64,000 bases of DNA from Streptomyces bathyalis. GTDB taxonomy: Bacteria > Actinomycetota > Actinomycetes > Streptomycetales > Streptomycetaceae. The notes below the pieces were generated by a model, which saw nothing but the letters and a program-made list of their open reading frames with translations, did no database searches and was not told the DNA's origin. This document shows, in pieces, positions 1 through 14,148 of this stretch. Location of the stretch: positions 5,329,501-5,393,500 of the forward strand of contig NZ_CP048882.1 of assembly GCF_015910445.1 (NCBI RefSeq). Direction: 5' to 3'. Every line of letters begins with the position of its first letter. Within the stretch, counting starts at the first letter, position 1. The translations under genes and the position numbers were made by a program.

Positions 1-5630
<5,630 letters not shown>

Positions 5631-5686
5631 GAACCACCACGCGTCACTCACCGCCAACCCACCTGCAAGGGACAAGGAGAACAACG

Positions 5687-6964
5687 ATGTTCGCTCCGGA
5701 GACATCCATCGTGAGTCCCCGAATAGCCCGAGTGGCTCAGGCCGTCGAGGCCGGGAACCACGACGCCCTCGACGAGCTCTGGAAAGAGGTCGCGGAGTCC
5801 GGTGCACCGCTGATGGAACAGGTCGGGGACGACGAGTCCCGGACGCTGGTCACCTTCCTGTGGCGGGATCCGGGCGACACCGAGAACGTCCTCGTGCTCT
5901 TCTTCAGCGCGCCGAGCAACGAGGACTTCAGCGAATACCGGATGGAGAACCTTCCGGGCACCGATCTCTGGTACAAGTCCTACTTCCTGCCCTCGGACCT
6001 GCGGACGACCTACCTGTTCTCGGTCAACGACCCGATGGTGCCCTTCACGTCCTACGCGGAGGTCCTCGGGCGCCTCCCGGCCTACCGGACCGACCCGCTG
6101 AATCCGGCCGACTACACGCTCCTGGGGAATCCGAACACGTTCAAGGTGTCGGTGCTCGAGCTGCCCGGTGCTCCGAAGCAGCCGTGGAACATCGCCCGCC
6201 GCGGGGTGCCGAGGGGCAAGACCCACATGCACTCCATGGACAGCTCGATCCTGGGGACCAAGCACCACATCAGCGTCTACGTACCGCCCGGCTACGACAC
6301 CGAGGGCGAGGAGTACAACGTGTTCCTCCTCTTCGACGGGTGGTCGTACTACAACTTCGCGTCCATCACGACGGTCATGGACAACCTGATCTACACCGGC
6401 CGGATACCTCCGTACGTCCTGGTGATGCACACCAACGAGGACCAGGACATCCGTGCCCGCGAACTGCCCTGTCACGAGCCGTTCAACGAATTCCTCGTCC
6501 AGGAGCTGATGCCCTGGGTCCACGAGAATTACCACATCACCTCGGACCCGGCGCGCACCGTTCTCGGCGGCTCCTGCTTCGGGGGTCTGGCGGCGGCGTA
6601 TTCGGCATTCAAGTCGCCCGAGCGGTTCGGCAACGTGATCTCACAGTCGGGCTCGTTCTGGTGGCCGGGGAAGGACAATCCCGACTTCGAAGACGAGTGG
6701 ATGACGAAGCAGTACGCGGAAAGTCCCAGGCTTCCCGTCCGTTTCTCCATGGATATCGGGAGCCTGGAACGGGCCATCATGGAATACGACCCGATGACGA
6801 CGCACCGGAACATGCGTGACGTCCTCCAGGAAAAGGGTTACGAGGTCGACTACTTCGAATACACCGGCGGACACGACATGGTCTGCTGGCGCGGCTCCAT
6901 CGTCGACCGGCTCATTTCCTTCCACCCGAAGCCGAAGGGCTCCACGCCGAAGAAGCAGGCGTGA
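5687..6964 (+). CDS. Enterochelin esterase (Fes)-like alpha/beta hydrolase
   Basis: A 425-residue protein with the two-part layout of Fes. The N-terminal all-beta domain carries the family run LPGTDLWYKSYFLP. The C-terminal esterase-D-type hydrolase has nucleophile Ser296 in GGSCFGG, a probable acid Asp356 in FSMDIGSLER and His396 in GGHDMVC, followed by the family-typical SQSGSFWW. No signal peptide is visible, so it should act in the cytoplasm. The ATG at 5687 has an AAGGAGA site 6 bases upstream. The frame extends back into the NRPS gene, but that part is not coding. Fes enzymes hydrolyse the serine ester bonds of siderophore macrolactones. Here the gene lies 56 bases after an NRPS without thioesterase whose last module selects serine. 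It may therefore release the product in trans or cleave an ester in it. The fold call is firm; the role is inferred. Confidence 0.88.
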   Translation: MFAPETSIVSPRIARVAQAVEAGNHDALDELWKEVAESGAPLMEQVGDDESRTLVTFLWRDPGDTENVLVLFFSAPSNEDFSEYRMENLPGTDLWYKSYFLPSDLRTTYLFSVNDPMVPFTSYAEVLGRLPAYRTDPLNPADYTLLGNPNTFKVSVLELPGAPKQPWNIARRGVPRGKTHMHSMDSSILGTKHHISVYVPPGYDTEGEEYNVFLLFDGWSYYNFASITTVMDNLIYTGRIPPYVLVMHTNEDQDIRARELPCHEPFNEFLVQELMPWVHENYHITSDPARTVLGGSCFGGLAAAYSAFKSPERFGNVISQSGSFWWPGKDNPDFEDEWMTKQYAESPRLPVRFSMDIGSLERAIMEYDPMTTHRNMRDVLQEKGYEVDYFEYTGGHDMVCWRGSIVDRLISFHPKPKGSTPKKQA

Positions 6965-7055
6965 TGGCCGGCCGTCTGCTCGGAAACGCCGACTCCGCGA
7001 CGTCCGGCGATGAATGCCCACTCGAATCCGCAACAGTCCGAAAGGTGTTGACCCG

Positions 7056-8177
7056 ATGAGCAATGCCACGATCACTGTGCTGCCGGGAGACGGCGTCGGG
7101 CCCGAGGTGACGTCGCAGGCGCTCCAGGTCCTGCGAGCCGTGGAGGACCTGTACGGCCACACCTTCACGGTCCACCGCGGGCTGGTCGGCCTCGACGCCA
7201 TCGAGGAGCAAGGGGTCGCGATCTCGGACGCCACGTTCGAGACGTGTGCGCACAGCGACGCCATACTCTTCGGCGCCGTCGGCGGCCTGCCCGCCGCTGC
7301 GAAGCGCGCAGGCGGCCCCCGTCCGGAGCAGGCACTCTTCCGCCTGCGCAAGGAATTCGGGTTCTTCGCCAACCTCCGGCCCGTCCGGCCCGTCGAGGCG
7401 ATGTACGAGGCGTCCCCGCTGAAGCCCGAGTACCTCAAGGGCACGGACATGATCTTCGTGCGGGAGCTGTCGGCCGGCCTGTACTACGGGCACTTGGACT
7501 CGGTCCCCGGCAAGCCCAGCGAGATCCGCCACAACGGGCAGGAGGCGGAGGCCGTCGACACCCTGCTGTACACGGAGCAGGAGATCGAACGCGTCGTGCG
7601 TGCCGCCTTCGAGATCGCCGCCGGCCGCCGGAGGAAGGTCACCTCCGTCGACAAGGCCAACGTGCTGAGCTCCTCCGTCCTGTGGCGGGAGGTCGTGGAG
7701 CGCGTGGCGCGTGACCACCCCACCGTGGCCTGGGAGCACATGCTCGTCGACGCCTGCGCCATGCAACTGATCCGTGATCCCGCGGACTTCGACGTCGTCG
7801 TCACCGAGAACCTGTTCGGCGACATCCTCACCGACGAGGCGTCGATGCTCACGGGCTCCATCGGGATGCTGCCCTCGGCGAGCCTCGGGGTCCGGCGCAC
7901 CGAGGCCGGGATGTTCGGGCTGTACGAGCCGATTCACGGCTCCGCCCCGGACATCGTCGGCCAGGACAAGGCCAACCCCATCGGCGCGGTTCTCTCCGCG
8001 GCGCTCCTTCTGCGCCATTCCCTCGGACTGACACGGGAGGCCGCGGCCGTCGAAGAGGCCGTCGAGGACGTGCTCCGCGAGGGCTACCGGACCGTGGACA
8101 TCCACGAAGGGGGATGCACGGTCGTCGGAACCAGCGAGATGGGACAGCGGATCCGGCACAAGCTGACGCGGTCCTGA
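7056..8177 (+). CDS. leuB: 3-isopropylmalate dehydrogenase-like beta-hydroxyacid oxidative decarboxylase
   Basis: A 373-residue enzyme of the isocitrate/isopropylmalate dehydrogenase family: NAD-linked oxidation and decarboxylation of a 3-substituted malate to the chain-extended alpha-keto acid. Visible features are the N-terminal LPGDGVGPEV, the substrate Arg region FFANLRPVRPVE, VRELSAGLYYG with the catalytic Tyr, the catalytic Lys in DKANVL, and the metal-binding acidic run ENLFGDILTDEASM. The C-terminal GSIGMLPSASLG and EPIHGSAPD form the cofactor side. It resembles the E. coli-type LeuB in length and motif order. I chose ATG 7056, with AAAGGTG upstream, over an earlier in-frame start because the protein family begins there. 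Its place between the esterase and aminotransferase, with LeuA-, LeuC- and LeuD-like genes downstream, suggests service to the peptide pathway rather than bulk leucine supply. The substrate side chain cannot be read from sequence. Confidence 0.9.
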   Translation: MSNATITVLPGDGVGPEVTSQALQVLRAVEDLYGHTFTVHRGLVGLDAIEEQGVAISDATFETCAHSDAILFGAVGGLPAAAKRAGGPRPEQALFRLRKEFGFFANLRPVRPVEAMYEASPLKPEYLKGTDMIFVRELSAGLYYGHLDSVPGKPSEIRHNGQEAEAVDTLLYTEQEIERVVRAAFEIAAGRRRKVTSVDKANVLSSSVLWREVVERVARDHPTVAWEHMLVDACAMQLIRDPADFDVVVTENLFGDILTDEASMLTGSIGMLPSASLGVRRTEAGMFGLYEPIHGSAPDIVGQDKANPIGAVLSAALLLRHSLGLTREAAAVEEAVEDVLREGYRTVDIHEGGCTVVGTSEMGQRIRHKLTRS

Positions 8178-8273
8178 CCCACCCGGCCGGCTCGTCCCCG
8201 AGGGACGAAGCGGTCCCGAACCCCCTTCAAGTGCGCGCTGTCCGACGAATCCGTAGCTGGAGGTCTTCCACTG

Positions 8274-9719
8274 ATGATGCTGCAGAGTTCCTCCCCCGGG
8301 GCCGGGGGAGCCCTCGAAGAGCAGCGGCTGCTCATCCGGCGGGCCCGCAAGGAAATCCTTCAGCGCCACAGAGGCCGCCTGGGGACCGGTGCGGAGCCGC
8401 CCATCAGGGTGATGGCGCGGATCGTCCAGGACCTCGAACGGGAATGCGCGGAGCGCGACTTCACGCCGGAGGCCATCCGGCTGGAGATCGTCAACCGCAC
8501 CATCGGTGACGTCAATCTGCGCCTCGTCACCGAGTGCGAAGGGGAAGAGGGAGGTCCCGCGGATTTCCGGATGCTGGGCGACGAGCTCGGCATCGCCCTG
8601 CCGGGAGAGGACCTCAACGGATTCACCGCGTCGGGTGACGGCTACCACTGGCTCAGGGCCCGGATGCTGGATGCGGAACGGGAACTCCTCGCCGCCGGCT
8701 ACGACCCGCGCATCTACGACATCCACGGCGTGGGCAATCCGGTCCTGCGCGGCCGGCTCGCCGAGGAGATGCGGCAATGGGGGCTGTCGGTCTCCGCGCA
8801 GCACGTGGCCCTCGGGCTGGGCGCGACGGACTGCATCGACAAGGTCCTCCGAGGTCTCGCGCACCTTGCCGGACTGCGCTCCCAGCCTCCCGGCGCCGTC
8901 CTCTTCGCCGCTCCCGGATTCAACATGCCGGAACTCCAGGCCGCGTCCTACGGGTACCGGCTGCATTCGGTCCGCACCCGTGCCGAGGACGGTTTCAAGC
9001 TGACCGGGCCGCTGCTCGCCCAGCACCTCGAAGAGAACCCGGACATCAACGTCGTCTACCTGACGGTGACGAACAACCCGACCACGTTCGCGTATTCGCC
9101 CGGGGAACTCGCCGCCATGCAGGACGTCCTGCGGGGATGCGCACAGCGAGGACGGCGCGTGCACGTCCTCGCGGACCTGGCGTACGTCGGTACGGGCCGG
9201 CCCGAAGACGACCGGGCGCGCATGCGGAGCCTCACGTCCGCCGAGGACGTGGCCGGCCAGATGATCTACGTGAGCAGCCTCTCCAAGACCCACACGCTGA
9301 CCGGGGAGAGATTCGGCTGGGTCGCTTTCGGCGACACGGAATTCGCCCGGAACATGGGATCCAGCTGGACGAACAGCGTGGGTTCACTTCCCGGCGAATG
9401 GCAGCTGCGGTTCATGGCCTATCACGACCTCTTCCGGGAGAACCCCCGGTTGATCGAAAAGATCCGCGAGTTCTACCGGCTGCGTCGTTCCCGGCTGCGG
9501 CAGCAGCTGGAGCGATTCGACAAGGAGCATCAACTCTTTGAGCACATCTATCTCGACGACGACGCGACCATTTACAACTGGAGCAGGCTCAGGGCAGGTG
9601 AGGACTGCTTCTCCGTCCTCGAGAAGACCGGTCTTGCCGGCATTCCCGGCTCAACCTTCGGTTATTCCGACGACTACATCCGCTTTTCGGTCGGCATCCT
9701 TCCCGTCGTCATGGACTGA
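8274..9719 (+). CDS. PLP-dependent aminotransferase, fold type I (class I/II)
   Basis: A 481-residue aminotransferase. The pyridoxal-phosphate lysine is Lys338 in SSLSKTHTLTGERFGW. The cofactor-contacting Asn and Asp lie in TVTNNPTTFAYSP and VLADLAYVG. The substrate-carboxylate Arg is in YIRFSVGI near the C-terminus. A helical N-terminal extension of roughly 90 residues precedes the family core. Two ATG codons sit together (8274 and 8277); both follow a TGGAGG site. The expected reaction in this operon is amino transfer onto the alpha-keto acid made by the LeuA-C-D-B set, giving a non-standard amino acid for the NRPS. A minor alternative is a role in making a different monomer or in breaking one down. 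The family call is secure; the substrate is inferred from context. Confidence 0.9.
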   Translation: MMLQSSSPGAGGALEEQRLLIRRARKEILQRHRGRLGTGAEPPIRVMARIVQDLERECAERDFTPEAIRLEIVNRTIGDVNLRLVTECEGEEGGPADFRMLGDELGIALPGEDLNGFTASGDGYHWLRARMLDAERELLAAGYDPRIYDIHGVGNPVLRGRLAEEMRQWGLSVSAQHVALGLGATDCIDKVLRGLAHLAGLRSQPPGAVLFAAPGFNMPELQAASYGYRLHSVRTRAEDGFKLTGPLLAQHLEENPDINVVYLTVTNNPTTFAYSPGELAAMQDVLRGCAQRGRRVHVLADLAYVGTGRPEDDRARMRSLTSAEDVAGQMIYVSSLSKTHTLTGERFGWVAFGDTEFARNMGSSWTNSVGSLPGEWQLRFMAYHDLFRENPRLIEKIREFYRLRRSRLRQQLERFDKEHQLFEHIYLDDDATIYNWSRLRAGEDCFSVLEKTGLAGIPGSTFGYSDDYIRFSVGILPVVMD

Positions 9720-9766
9720 CGTACGCCCCTGCCGCCGAGTGATCGCTTTTCCGACAAGGAGAGATC

Positions 9767-11158
9767 ATGCTGAAGGAAACACCCAGGTCCGAAGACGCCG
9801 GGAAGCCGGCGATGAACTGCGCCGATGTCCCGATGAACTTCAACTGGAACAGCGAGGAGAGCCCGCTCTCCCCGCTGCCGGTGAACATGCCCGGCGAGCC
9901 GGCCGCTTCGCGGACCGCCGGCACGGAGATTCTCTCGGAATGTCTGAGGGACGGTCTCCAGGGAATATCCGGCTATCCGTCGGTGGACAAGATGATGCAG
10001 TACCTGCATCTGCTCGACGACTTCGGCATCAAGTACGCCACCGTCGGCATCTACCCCGGTAACGCCGACACGCTCGACGCGACGATGAAGCAGCTTCTCG
10101 CGCGCATGCGGGACGAGGTTCCCTCGATCGTTCCGTCCGTGCTCTCCATGTGCACCGAGGACTCCCTGAAGTGGACCGTCGAGTGCAGGGAAATCCACCC
10201 GGCCCTCGAATCCCTCGTGTTCATGGGCAGCGCCCCGTCGCGGAGGCTCGCCCAGGGATGGGACATGGACTTCATCCTGGACAAGCTGGACACGTTCATC
10301 AGGAAGACCGTGGAGATGGGCATCCCCGTCATCGCGGGGACCGAGCACACGACTCAGACCTCTCCCGAGGACGTTCGCGCGATCGTCCGCACGCAGGTCG
10401 AGGCCGGCGCGTACTGCATCGCCCTGGCGGACACCATCGGAATCATCCGGCCGCTCGGCACCTACCGCCTCGTGCGCTTCGTCCGCGACGAGCTCGAAGC
10501 CCTGGGCGCGTCCGAGGTGAAGCTGGACTGGCACGGCCACCGCGACACCGGGAACGCGCTGAGCAACGCGATGATGGCGACCGCGGCCGGGATCGACCGC
10601 ATCCACGTCGTCTCACGCGGCGTCGGTGAGCGTTCCGGCAACGCCTCCCTGGAAGAGGTCGTGCTGAACCTCGCGGCGATCGAGGCGGAGGCCGGTCTCC
10701 CCGTCCGGTGGGAGATGCGGCAGCTGCTCCAACTGATCACGTTCTACGAGGAGATGGTCGGCGTCCCGACGCCGGAGCACGGGGTGCTCGGGCAGCGCTA
10801 CAGCCACACGTCCTCGGGCATCCACACTGACGCCATCCTCAAGGCCTACGGCCTGGCCGACAGGGCCCGGGAGGCGAAGGACTTCGCGCTGGAGCGCCGG
10901 CTGCGCGAGATGGCCCGCACCGTGTACTCGGCCGTCGATCCGGCCACCGTCGGCGGCACCCAGTCCGTGGGCGTCAGCCCCTGGAGCGGGCAGAGCGCCG
11001 TGAGGCTCGCCTACATGAACAGCGGACGCGACCCCCGGCAGCTCTCGCCGGAAACCGTGGAGAGGGTCCTCGCCCGCGCGAATGAGCTGGGCCGCGAACT
11101 GACTCCGGATGAGCTGGAAGAGAGCTACGCGGAGGCGTACGCACCCCATGGAGCCTGA
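9767..11158 (+). CDS. 2-isopropylmalate/homocitrate synthase-like acyltransferase lacking the LeuA regulatory domain
   Basis: A 463-residue member of the HMGL-like (DRE-TIM) family, which condenses acetyl-CoA with an alpha-keto acid. The barrel begins after a non-conserved leader of about 50 residues. It carries the catalytic Arg-Asp in CLRDGLQG (the usual form is LRDGxQ), metal-binding His256 and His258 in DWHGHRDTGNALSNA, and the signature GVGERSGNASLEEV. A helical subdomain with YSHTSSGIHTDAILKAYG follows. The protein then stops: the roughly 130-residue allosteric domain that lets leucine inhibit LeuA is absent. An enzyme free of leucine feedback would suit a dedicated secondary pathway. 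RBS AAGGAGA stands before ATG 9767. It is followed 40 bases later by LeuC and LeuD. Which keto acid it accepts is unknown; isopropylmalate, homocitrate and citramalate synthases share these motifs. Confidence 0.88.
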   Translation: MLKETPRSEDAGKPAMNCADVPMNFNWNSEESPLSPLPVNMPGEPAASRTAGTEILSECLRDGLQGISGYPSVDKMMQYLHLLDDFGIKYATVGIYPGNADTLDATMKQLLARMRDEVPSIVPSVLSMCTEDSLKWTVECREIHPALESLVFMGSAPSRRLAQGWDMDFILDKLDTFIRKTVEMGIPVIAGTEHTTQTSPEDVRAIVRTQVEAGAYCIALADTIGIIRPLGTYRLVRFVRDELEALGASEVKLDWHGHRDTGNALSNAMMATAAGIDRIHVVSRGVGERSGNASLEEVVLNLAAIEAEAGLPVRWEMRQLLQLITFYEEMVGVPTPEHGVLGQRYSHTSSGIHTDAILKAYGLADRAREAKDFALERRLREMARTVYSAVDPATVGGTQSVGVSPWSGQSAVRLAYMNSGRDPRQLSPETVERVLARANELGRELTPDELEESYAEAYAPHGA

Positions 11159-11198
11159 GCTCCCCCGACGACCACAGGCACGCTTGGAGAGACCTTCG

Positions 11199-12602
11199 AT
11201 GCCCCGAACGATGTTCGAAAAGATCTGGGACGCGCACGTCGTGCGTGACGAGCCCGGAGAGGTGCCGATGCTCTACATCGACCGGCATCTCACGCACGAG
11301 GCGACGTCGCCGCAGGCTTTCGCCGGACTGAGGGCGAGGAAGCTTCCGGTTCACCGTCCCGACTCCGTCGTCGCCGTGATCGACCACAACGTCCCGACGG
11401 TTCCGGGCCGCAGGCTCATCGACGTCGTGGACGACCAGAGCGTCATGTGCATCGAGACGATGGAGGAGAACGCGCGGGACTTCGGCGTGAAGCTCCTCGA
11501 CATGAACGACGCGGACCAGGGAATCGTCCACGTCGTCGGGCCGGAACTCGGCCTGTCGCTCCCCGGCATGACGGTCGTGTGCGGTGACTCCCACACCTCG
11601 ACGCACGGTGCCCTCGGCATCTTCGCGGTCGGTATCGGAACCAGCGAGGTGGAGCACGTGCTGGCCACCCAGTGCCTGCTCCAGCAGAAGCCCAGGACGA
11701 TGAACATCGTCGTCGACGGTGTGCTGGCGCCCGGCGTGACCGCGAAGGACATCGCTCTGGCCGTGATCCGCAAGCTCGGCACCGACGTCGGTACGCACCA
11801 CGTCATCGAGTTCAGCGGTTCCGCCGTCCGCTCCCTCACGATCGAGGGGCGCATGACGCTGTGCAACATGGCGATCGAGGCCGGAGCGAGGGCGGGCATG
11901 GTCGCCCCCGACGACGTCACGATCGAGTACGTGCGCGGGCGGCGTTTCGCGCCCTCGGGCGAGCTCTTCGAACTCGCGGCAGCGCAGTGGAAGCAGCTCG
12001 CCAGCGATCCGGGTGCCCGCTTCGACGCGGAACACCACCTGGACGTCGGCGAGTTGGTCCCGCAAGTCACCTGGGGAACCAACCCCGGCATGGTCGCCGA
12101 CGTCACCGGGACCGTTCCGGACCCGGCCGCCGAGAGCGACCCGGCGACCCGCGCCGGGCTCGAACAGGCCCTGGAGTACATGGGTCTTGAGCCCGGTCAG
12201 CGCATCCAGGACGTCGGCGTCGACACGGTCTTCATCGGGTCCTGCACCAACTCGAGGCTGGAGGACCTTCGCATCGCGGCCGGGTTCGCCGCCGGCAAGC
12301 GGGTCGCGGAAGGCGTGCGCGCCATCGTCGTCCCGGGCTCGATGAACGTCCGCCGTCAGGCCGAGGAGGAAGGACTGGCGGACATCTTCCGCGAGGCGGG
12401 ATTCGAGTGGCGTGAGGCCGGCTGCAGCATGTGCATCGCCATGAACGGCGACCGCCTCGCGCCGGGTGAGCGATGCGCATCCACCAGCAACCGCAACTTC
12501 GAGGGGCGCCAGGGACGCGGAGGACGGACCCATCTCGTCAGCCCCGGCACGGCGGCCGCAACGGCTGTCGCCGGTCGCTTCGCCGACGTTCGTGACCTGT
12601 AG
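11199..12602 (+). CDS. leuC: 3-isopropylmalate dehydratase large subunit (aconitase family)
   Basis: A 467-residue protein, matching the usual LeuC length. It moves the hydroxyl group of a 2-substituted malate to position 3 through a dehydration and hydration step. The 4Fe-4S cluster cysteines are all present: FIGSCTNSRLEDL and the pair in AGCSMCIAMNGD. The next runs, GERCASTSNRNFEGRQG and VCGDSHTSTHGALG, are characteristic of LeuC. The ATG at 11199 has GGAGA 8 bases upstream; a start inside the preceding gene is also open but would add non-conserved residues. LeuD begins 17 bases after the stop, as expected for the two subunits of one heterodimer. The gene sits inside the NRPS operon, so it probably processes the product of the LeuA-like enzyme just upstream. 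Confidence 0.93.
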   Translation: MPRTMFEKIWDAHVVRDEPGEVPMLYIDRHLTHEATSPQAFAGLRARKLPVHRPDSVVAVIDHNVPTVPGRRLIDVVDDQSVMCIETMEENARDFGVKLLDMNDADQGIVHVVGPELGLSLPGMTVVCGDSHTSTHGALGIFAVGIGTSEVEHVLATQCLLQQKPRTMNIVVDGVLAPGVTAKDIALAVIRKLGTDVGTHHVIEFSGSAVRSLTIEGRMTLCNMAIEAGARAGMVAPDDVTIEYVRGRRFAPSGELFELAAAQWKQLASDPGARFDAEHHLDVGELVPQVTWGTNPGMVADVTGTVPDPAAESDPATRAGLEQALEYMGLEPGQRIQDVGVDTVFIGSCTNSRLEDLRIAAGFAAGKRVAEGVRAIVVPGSMNVRRQAEEEGLADIFREAGFEWREAGCSMCIAMNGDRLAPGERCASTSNRNFEGRQGRGGRTHLVSPGTAAATAVAGRFADVRDL

Positions 12603-12618
12603 AGAAAGGACCTCCTCC

Positions 12619-13230
12619 GTGGAGAAGTTCATCACGCATGACGGCATCGCCGTGCCGCTGGCGCGTACCAACGTGAACACGGACGACATCATTCCCGCGC
12701 GCTTTCTCAAGTCGGTCCGCCGCACGGGCTTCGGGATATCCCTGTTCGCCAACTGGCGGTACCTGGAGGACGGGAGCACGCCCGATCCGAACTTCGTTCT
12801 CAACCAGCCGGGTTACGAGGACGCGAGCATCCTCGTGGCCGGAGAGAACTTCGGCTGCGGCTCCTCGCGCGAACACGCGCCGTGGGCGCTGAGGGAGTAC
12901 GGATTCCGCTGCATCATCGCCCCCGGCTTCGCGGACATCTTCCACAACAACTGCTTCAACAGCAGCATCCTCCCCATCGTTCTGGCCTCTTCCGAGGTCG
13001 ACGCGCTCCTCGGCTCGCTGGAGCCGGGCGCGTCCACGCTGCACATCGACCTCCCGGAGCAGTCGGTGACGACCGGGGACGGATCCACCTTCCGCTTCGA
13101 GATCGACCCCTTCAAGAAGAACTCGGTCATGGAGGGCCTCGACAACATCGGATGGTCGCTGTCGCACAAGGACGAAATCCTCGCCTACGAAAAGCGCCGC
13201 AGGCAGGAGGTTCCTTGGCTCTTTCCATAG
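12619..13230 (+). CDS. leuD: 3-isopropylmalate dehydratase small subunit
   Basis: A 203-residue protein of typical LeuD length. NTDDIIPARFLKSV near the start and the substrate loop GENFGCGSSREHAPWAL mark the swivel domain. NNCFNSSILPI is the usual follow-on motif. It pairs with LeuC to form the active isomerase; LeuD largely sets substrate side-chain preference. The start is GTG 12619 behind GAAAGGA. The much earlier in-frame ATG lies inside leuC in another frame and is not used. Nothing in the sequence looks broken, so the whole isomerase should work. Its neighbours indicate use in the chain-elongation branch of the peptide pathway. Confidence 0.93.
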   Translation: MEKFITHDGIAVPLARTNVNTDDIIPARFLKSVRRTGFGISLFANWRYLEDGSTPDPNFVLNQPGYEDASILVAGENFGCGSSREHAPWALREYGFRCIIAPGFADIFHNNCFNSSILPIVLASSEVDALLGSLEPGASTLHIDLPEQSVTTGDGSTFRFEIDPFKKNSVMEGLDNIGWSLSHKDEILAYEKRRRQEVPWLFP

Positions 13231-13323
13231 CGGACCGCGGACCTGTCAGTCCTGGTCGTCCATCAGGACGGCGTGACGAGAACCGGCAAGAACCCACCTG
13301 AAAACAGAAGTTGGAGATCAGCA

Positions 13324-13539
13324 ATGGAAAGCAGCGAGATGAAGGTCCTCATCAACGACGAGGAGCAGTACTCCCTCTGGCCGGGCTACCTCGCCATTCC
13401 CGCGGGCTGGCGGGACACCGGCGTCGGCGGCACGAAGGAGGAGTGCCTCGTCTACGTGAAGGAGTCCTGGAGGGACATGCGCCCCCGGAGCCTGCGCGTG
13501 CAGATGGAGGAGTCGGCGGGCAAGGTCGCCCACGCCTGA
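13324..13539 (+). CDS. MbtH-like NRPS chaperone
   Basis: A 71-residue MbtH-family protein. The three invariant Trp positions are visible in YSLWPGYLAIPAGW and SWRDMRPRSL, with the CLVYVKESW core between them. MbtH proteins bind adenylation domains and are often needed for their solubility and activity; here the partner should be the NRPS at the left end of the operon. The start is ATG 13324 behind TTGGAGA; an upstream in-frame start adds unconserved residues. It lies about 90 bases after leuD and just before an unknown small gene. Its presence independently supports this whole stretch being an NRPS cluster rather than a leucine operon. Confidence 0.95.
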   Translation: MESSEMKVLINDEEQYSLWPGYLAIPAGWRDTGVGGTKEECLVYVKESWRDMRPRSLRVQMEESAGKVAHA

Positions 13540-13611
13540 CCGGCCCGCCGGGTCCGTCACCCGCGCATGATCACTCGTCAGAAGACCGCAGCAGTTACGG
13601 AGGAACCATCC

Positions 13612-13950
13612 ATGGACGAGCTCGTCGAACGTCTCTCGGCCGAGGGGCAGAACGTCGTTGTCGGCGGCCCTTCCCCCTCCGCGGGGGAGTTCCGGCAGCG
13701 CATCACGGAGAGGGGCTACGTCTTCATCAAGTTCCCTGATTCCCGCGGGGGTACGGACCTCGGCGTGCGCGTCGACGAGGACGCAACCGATGTCAGCAGG
13801 GCGGACTTCGCCAACGCCACCGGAAGCGTGCACATCGAGGGAACGCTGACGCTGAACTACGTGAAGGTCCGCTGCGTCGCCGACATCGAGCTGTCGTCGC
13901 TCAGCGGGCAAGGCCACCTGGTGGCGCTCGACGAGGTCTTCGCCGAGTAA
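13612..13950 (+). CDS. Small protein of unknown function, last gene of the NRPS operon
   Basis: A 112-residue protein that I do not recognise. It has no signal peptide, membrane segment or cysteine-rich motif. A helical acidic start (MDELVERLSAEGQNV) is followed by what looks like beta-rich sequence with alternating hydrophobic residues, such as GYVFIKFPDSRGGTDLGV and GTLTLNYVKVRCVADI. The start is ATG 13612 with GGAGGAA 7 bases upstream; an in-frame ATG at 13567 lacks such a site. It follows MbtH by 72 bases on the same strand and ends at a hairpin, so it is probably co-transcribed. It could be a binding or regulatory partner for one of the pathway enzymes, but no function can be assigned. 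Confidence 0.8.
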   Translation: MDELVERLSAEGQNVVVGGPSPSAGEFRQRITERGYVFIKFPDSRGGTDLGVRVDEDATDVSRADFANATGSVHIEGTLTLNYVKVRCVADIELSSLSGQGHLVALDEVFAE

Positions 13951-13954
13951 CCGC

Positions 13955-13992
13955 CGTTCGTCACCGGGGCATTGAGCCCCGTGTGACGGGCA
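13955..13992 (+). terminator. Hairpin closing the biosynthetic operon
   Basis: An imperfect inverted repeat right after the last operon gene. The central stem is CGGGGC against GCCCCG around the loop ATTGA, extended outward with small bulges (GTCAC against GTGTGAC). There is no T-run, as is common in Streptomyces. Position and stability suggest a terminator. Confidence 0.5.
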
Positions 13993-14148
13993 CTGACGAG
14001 ATCCGCCGGTGACGCCCGCTGCCCGACCCGGTGGAGGCGGGTCCTCGTGCGGCCGGACGAGAGATCACATCCTCGTCCACCGCCCGCAGGACCCGCCTGG
14101 CGTTCCACCGGGCGCGCGGCGCCTGGCGGCGAGAACGCCCGGAGCCGC

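Noticed and set aside
11199..13230. leuC and leuD as the ordinary leucine genes
   Set aside because: They lie inside an operon with NRPS, MbtH and a free-standing aminotransferase. Possible dual use cannot be ruled out.
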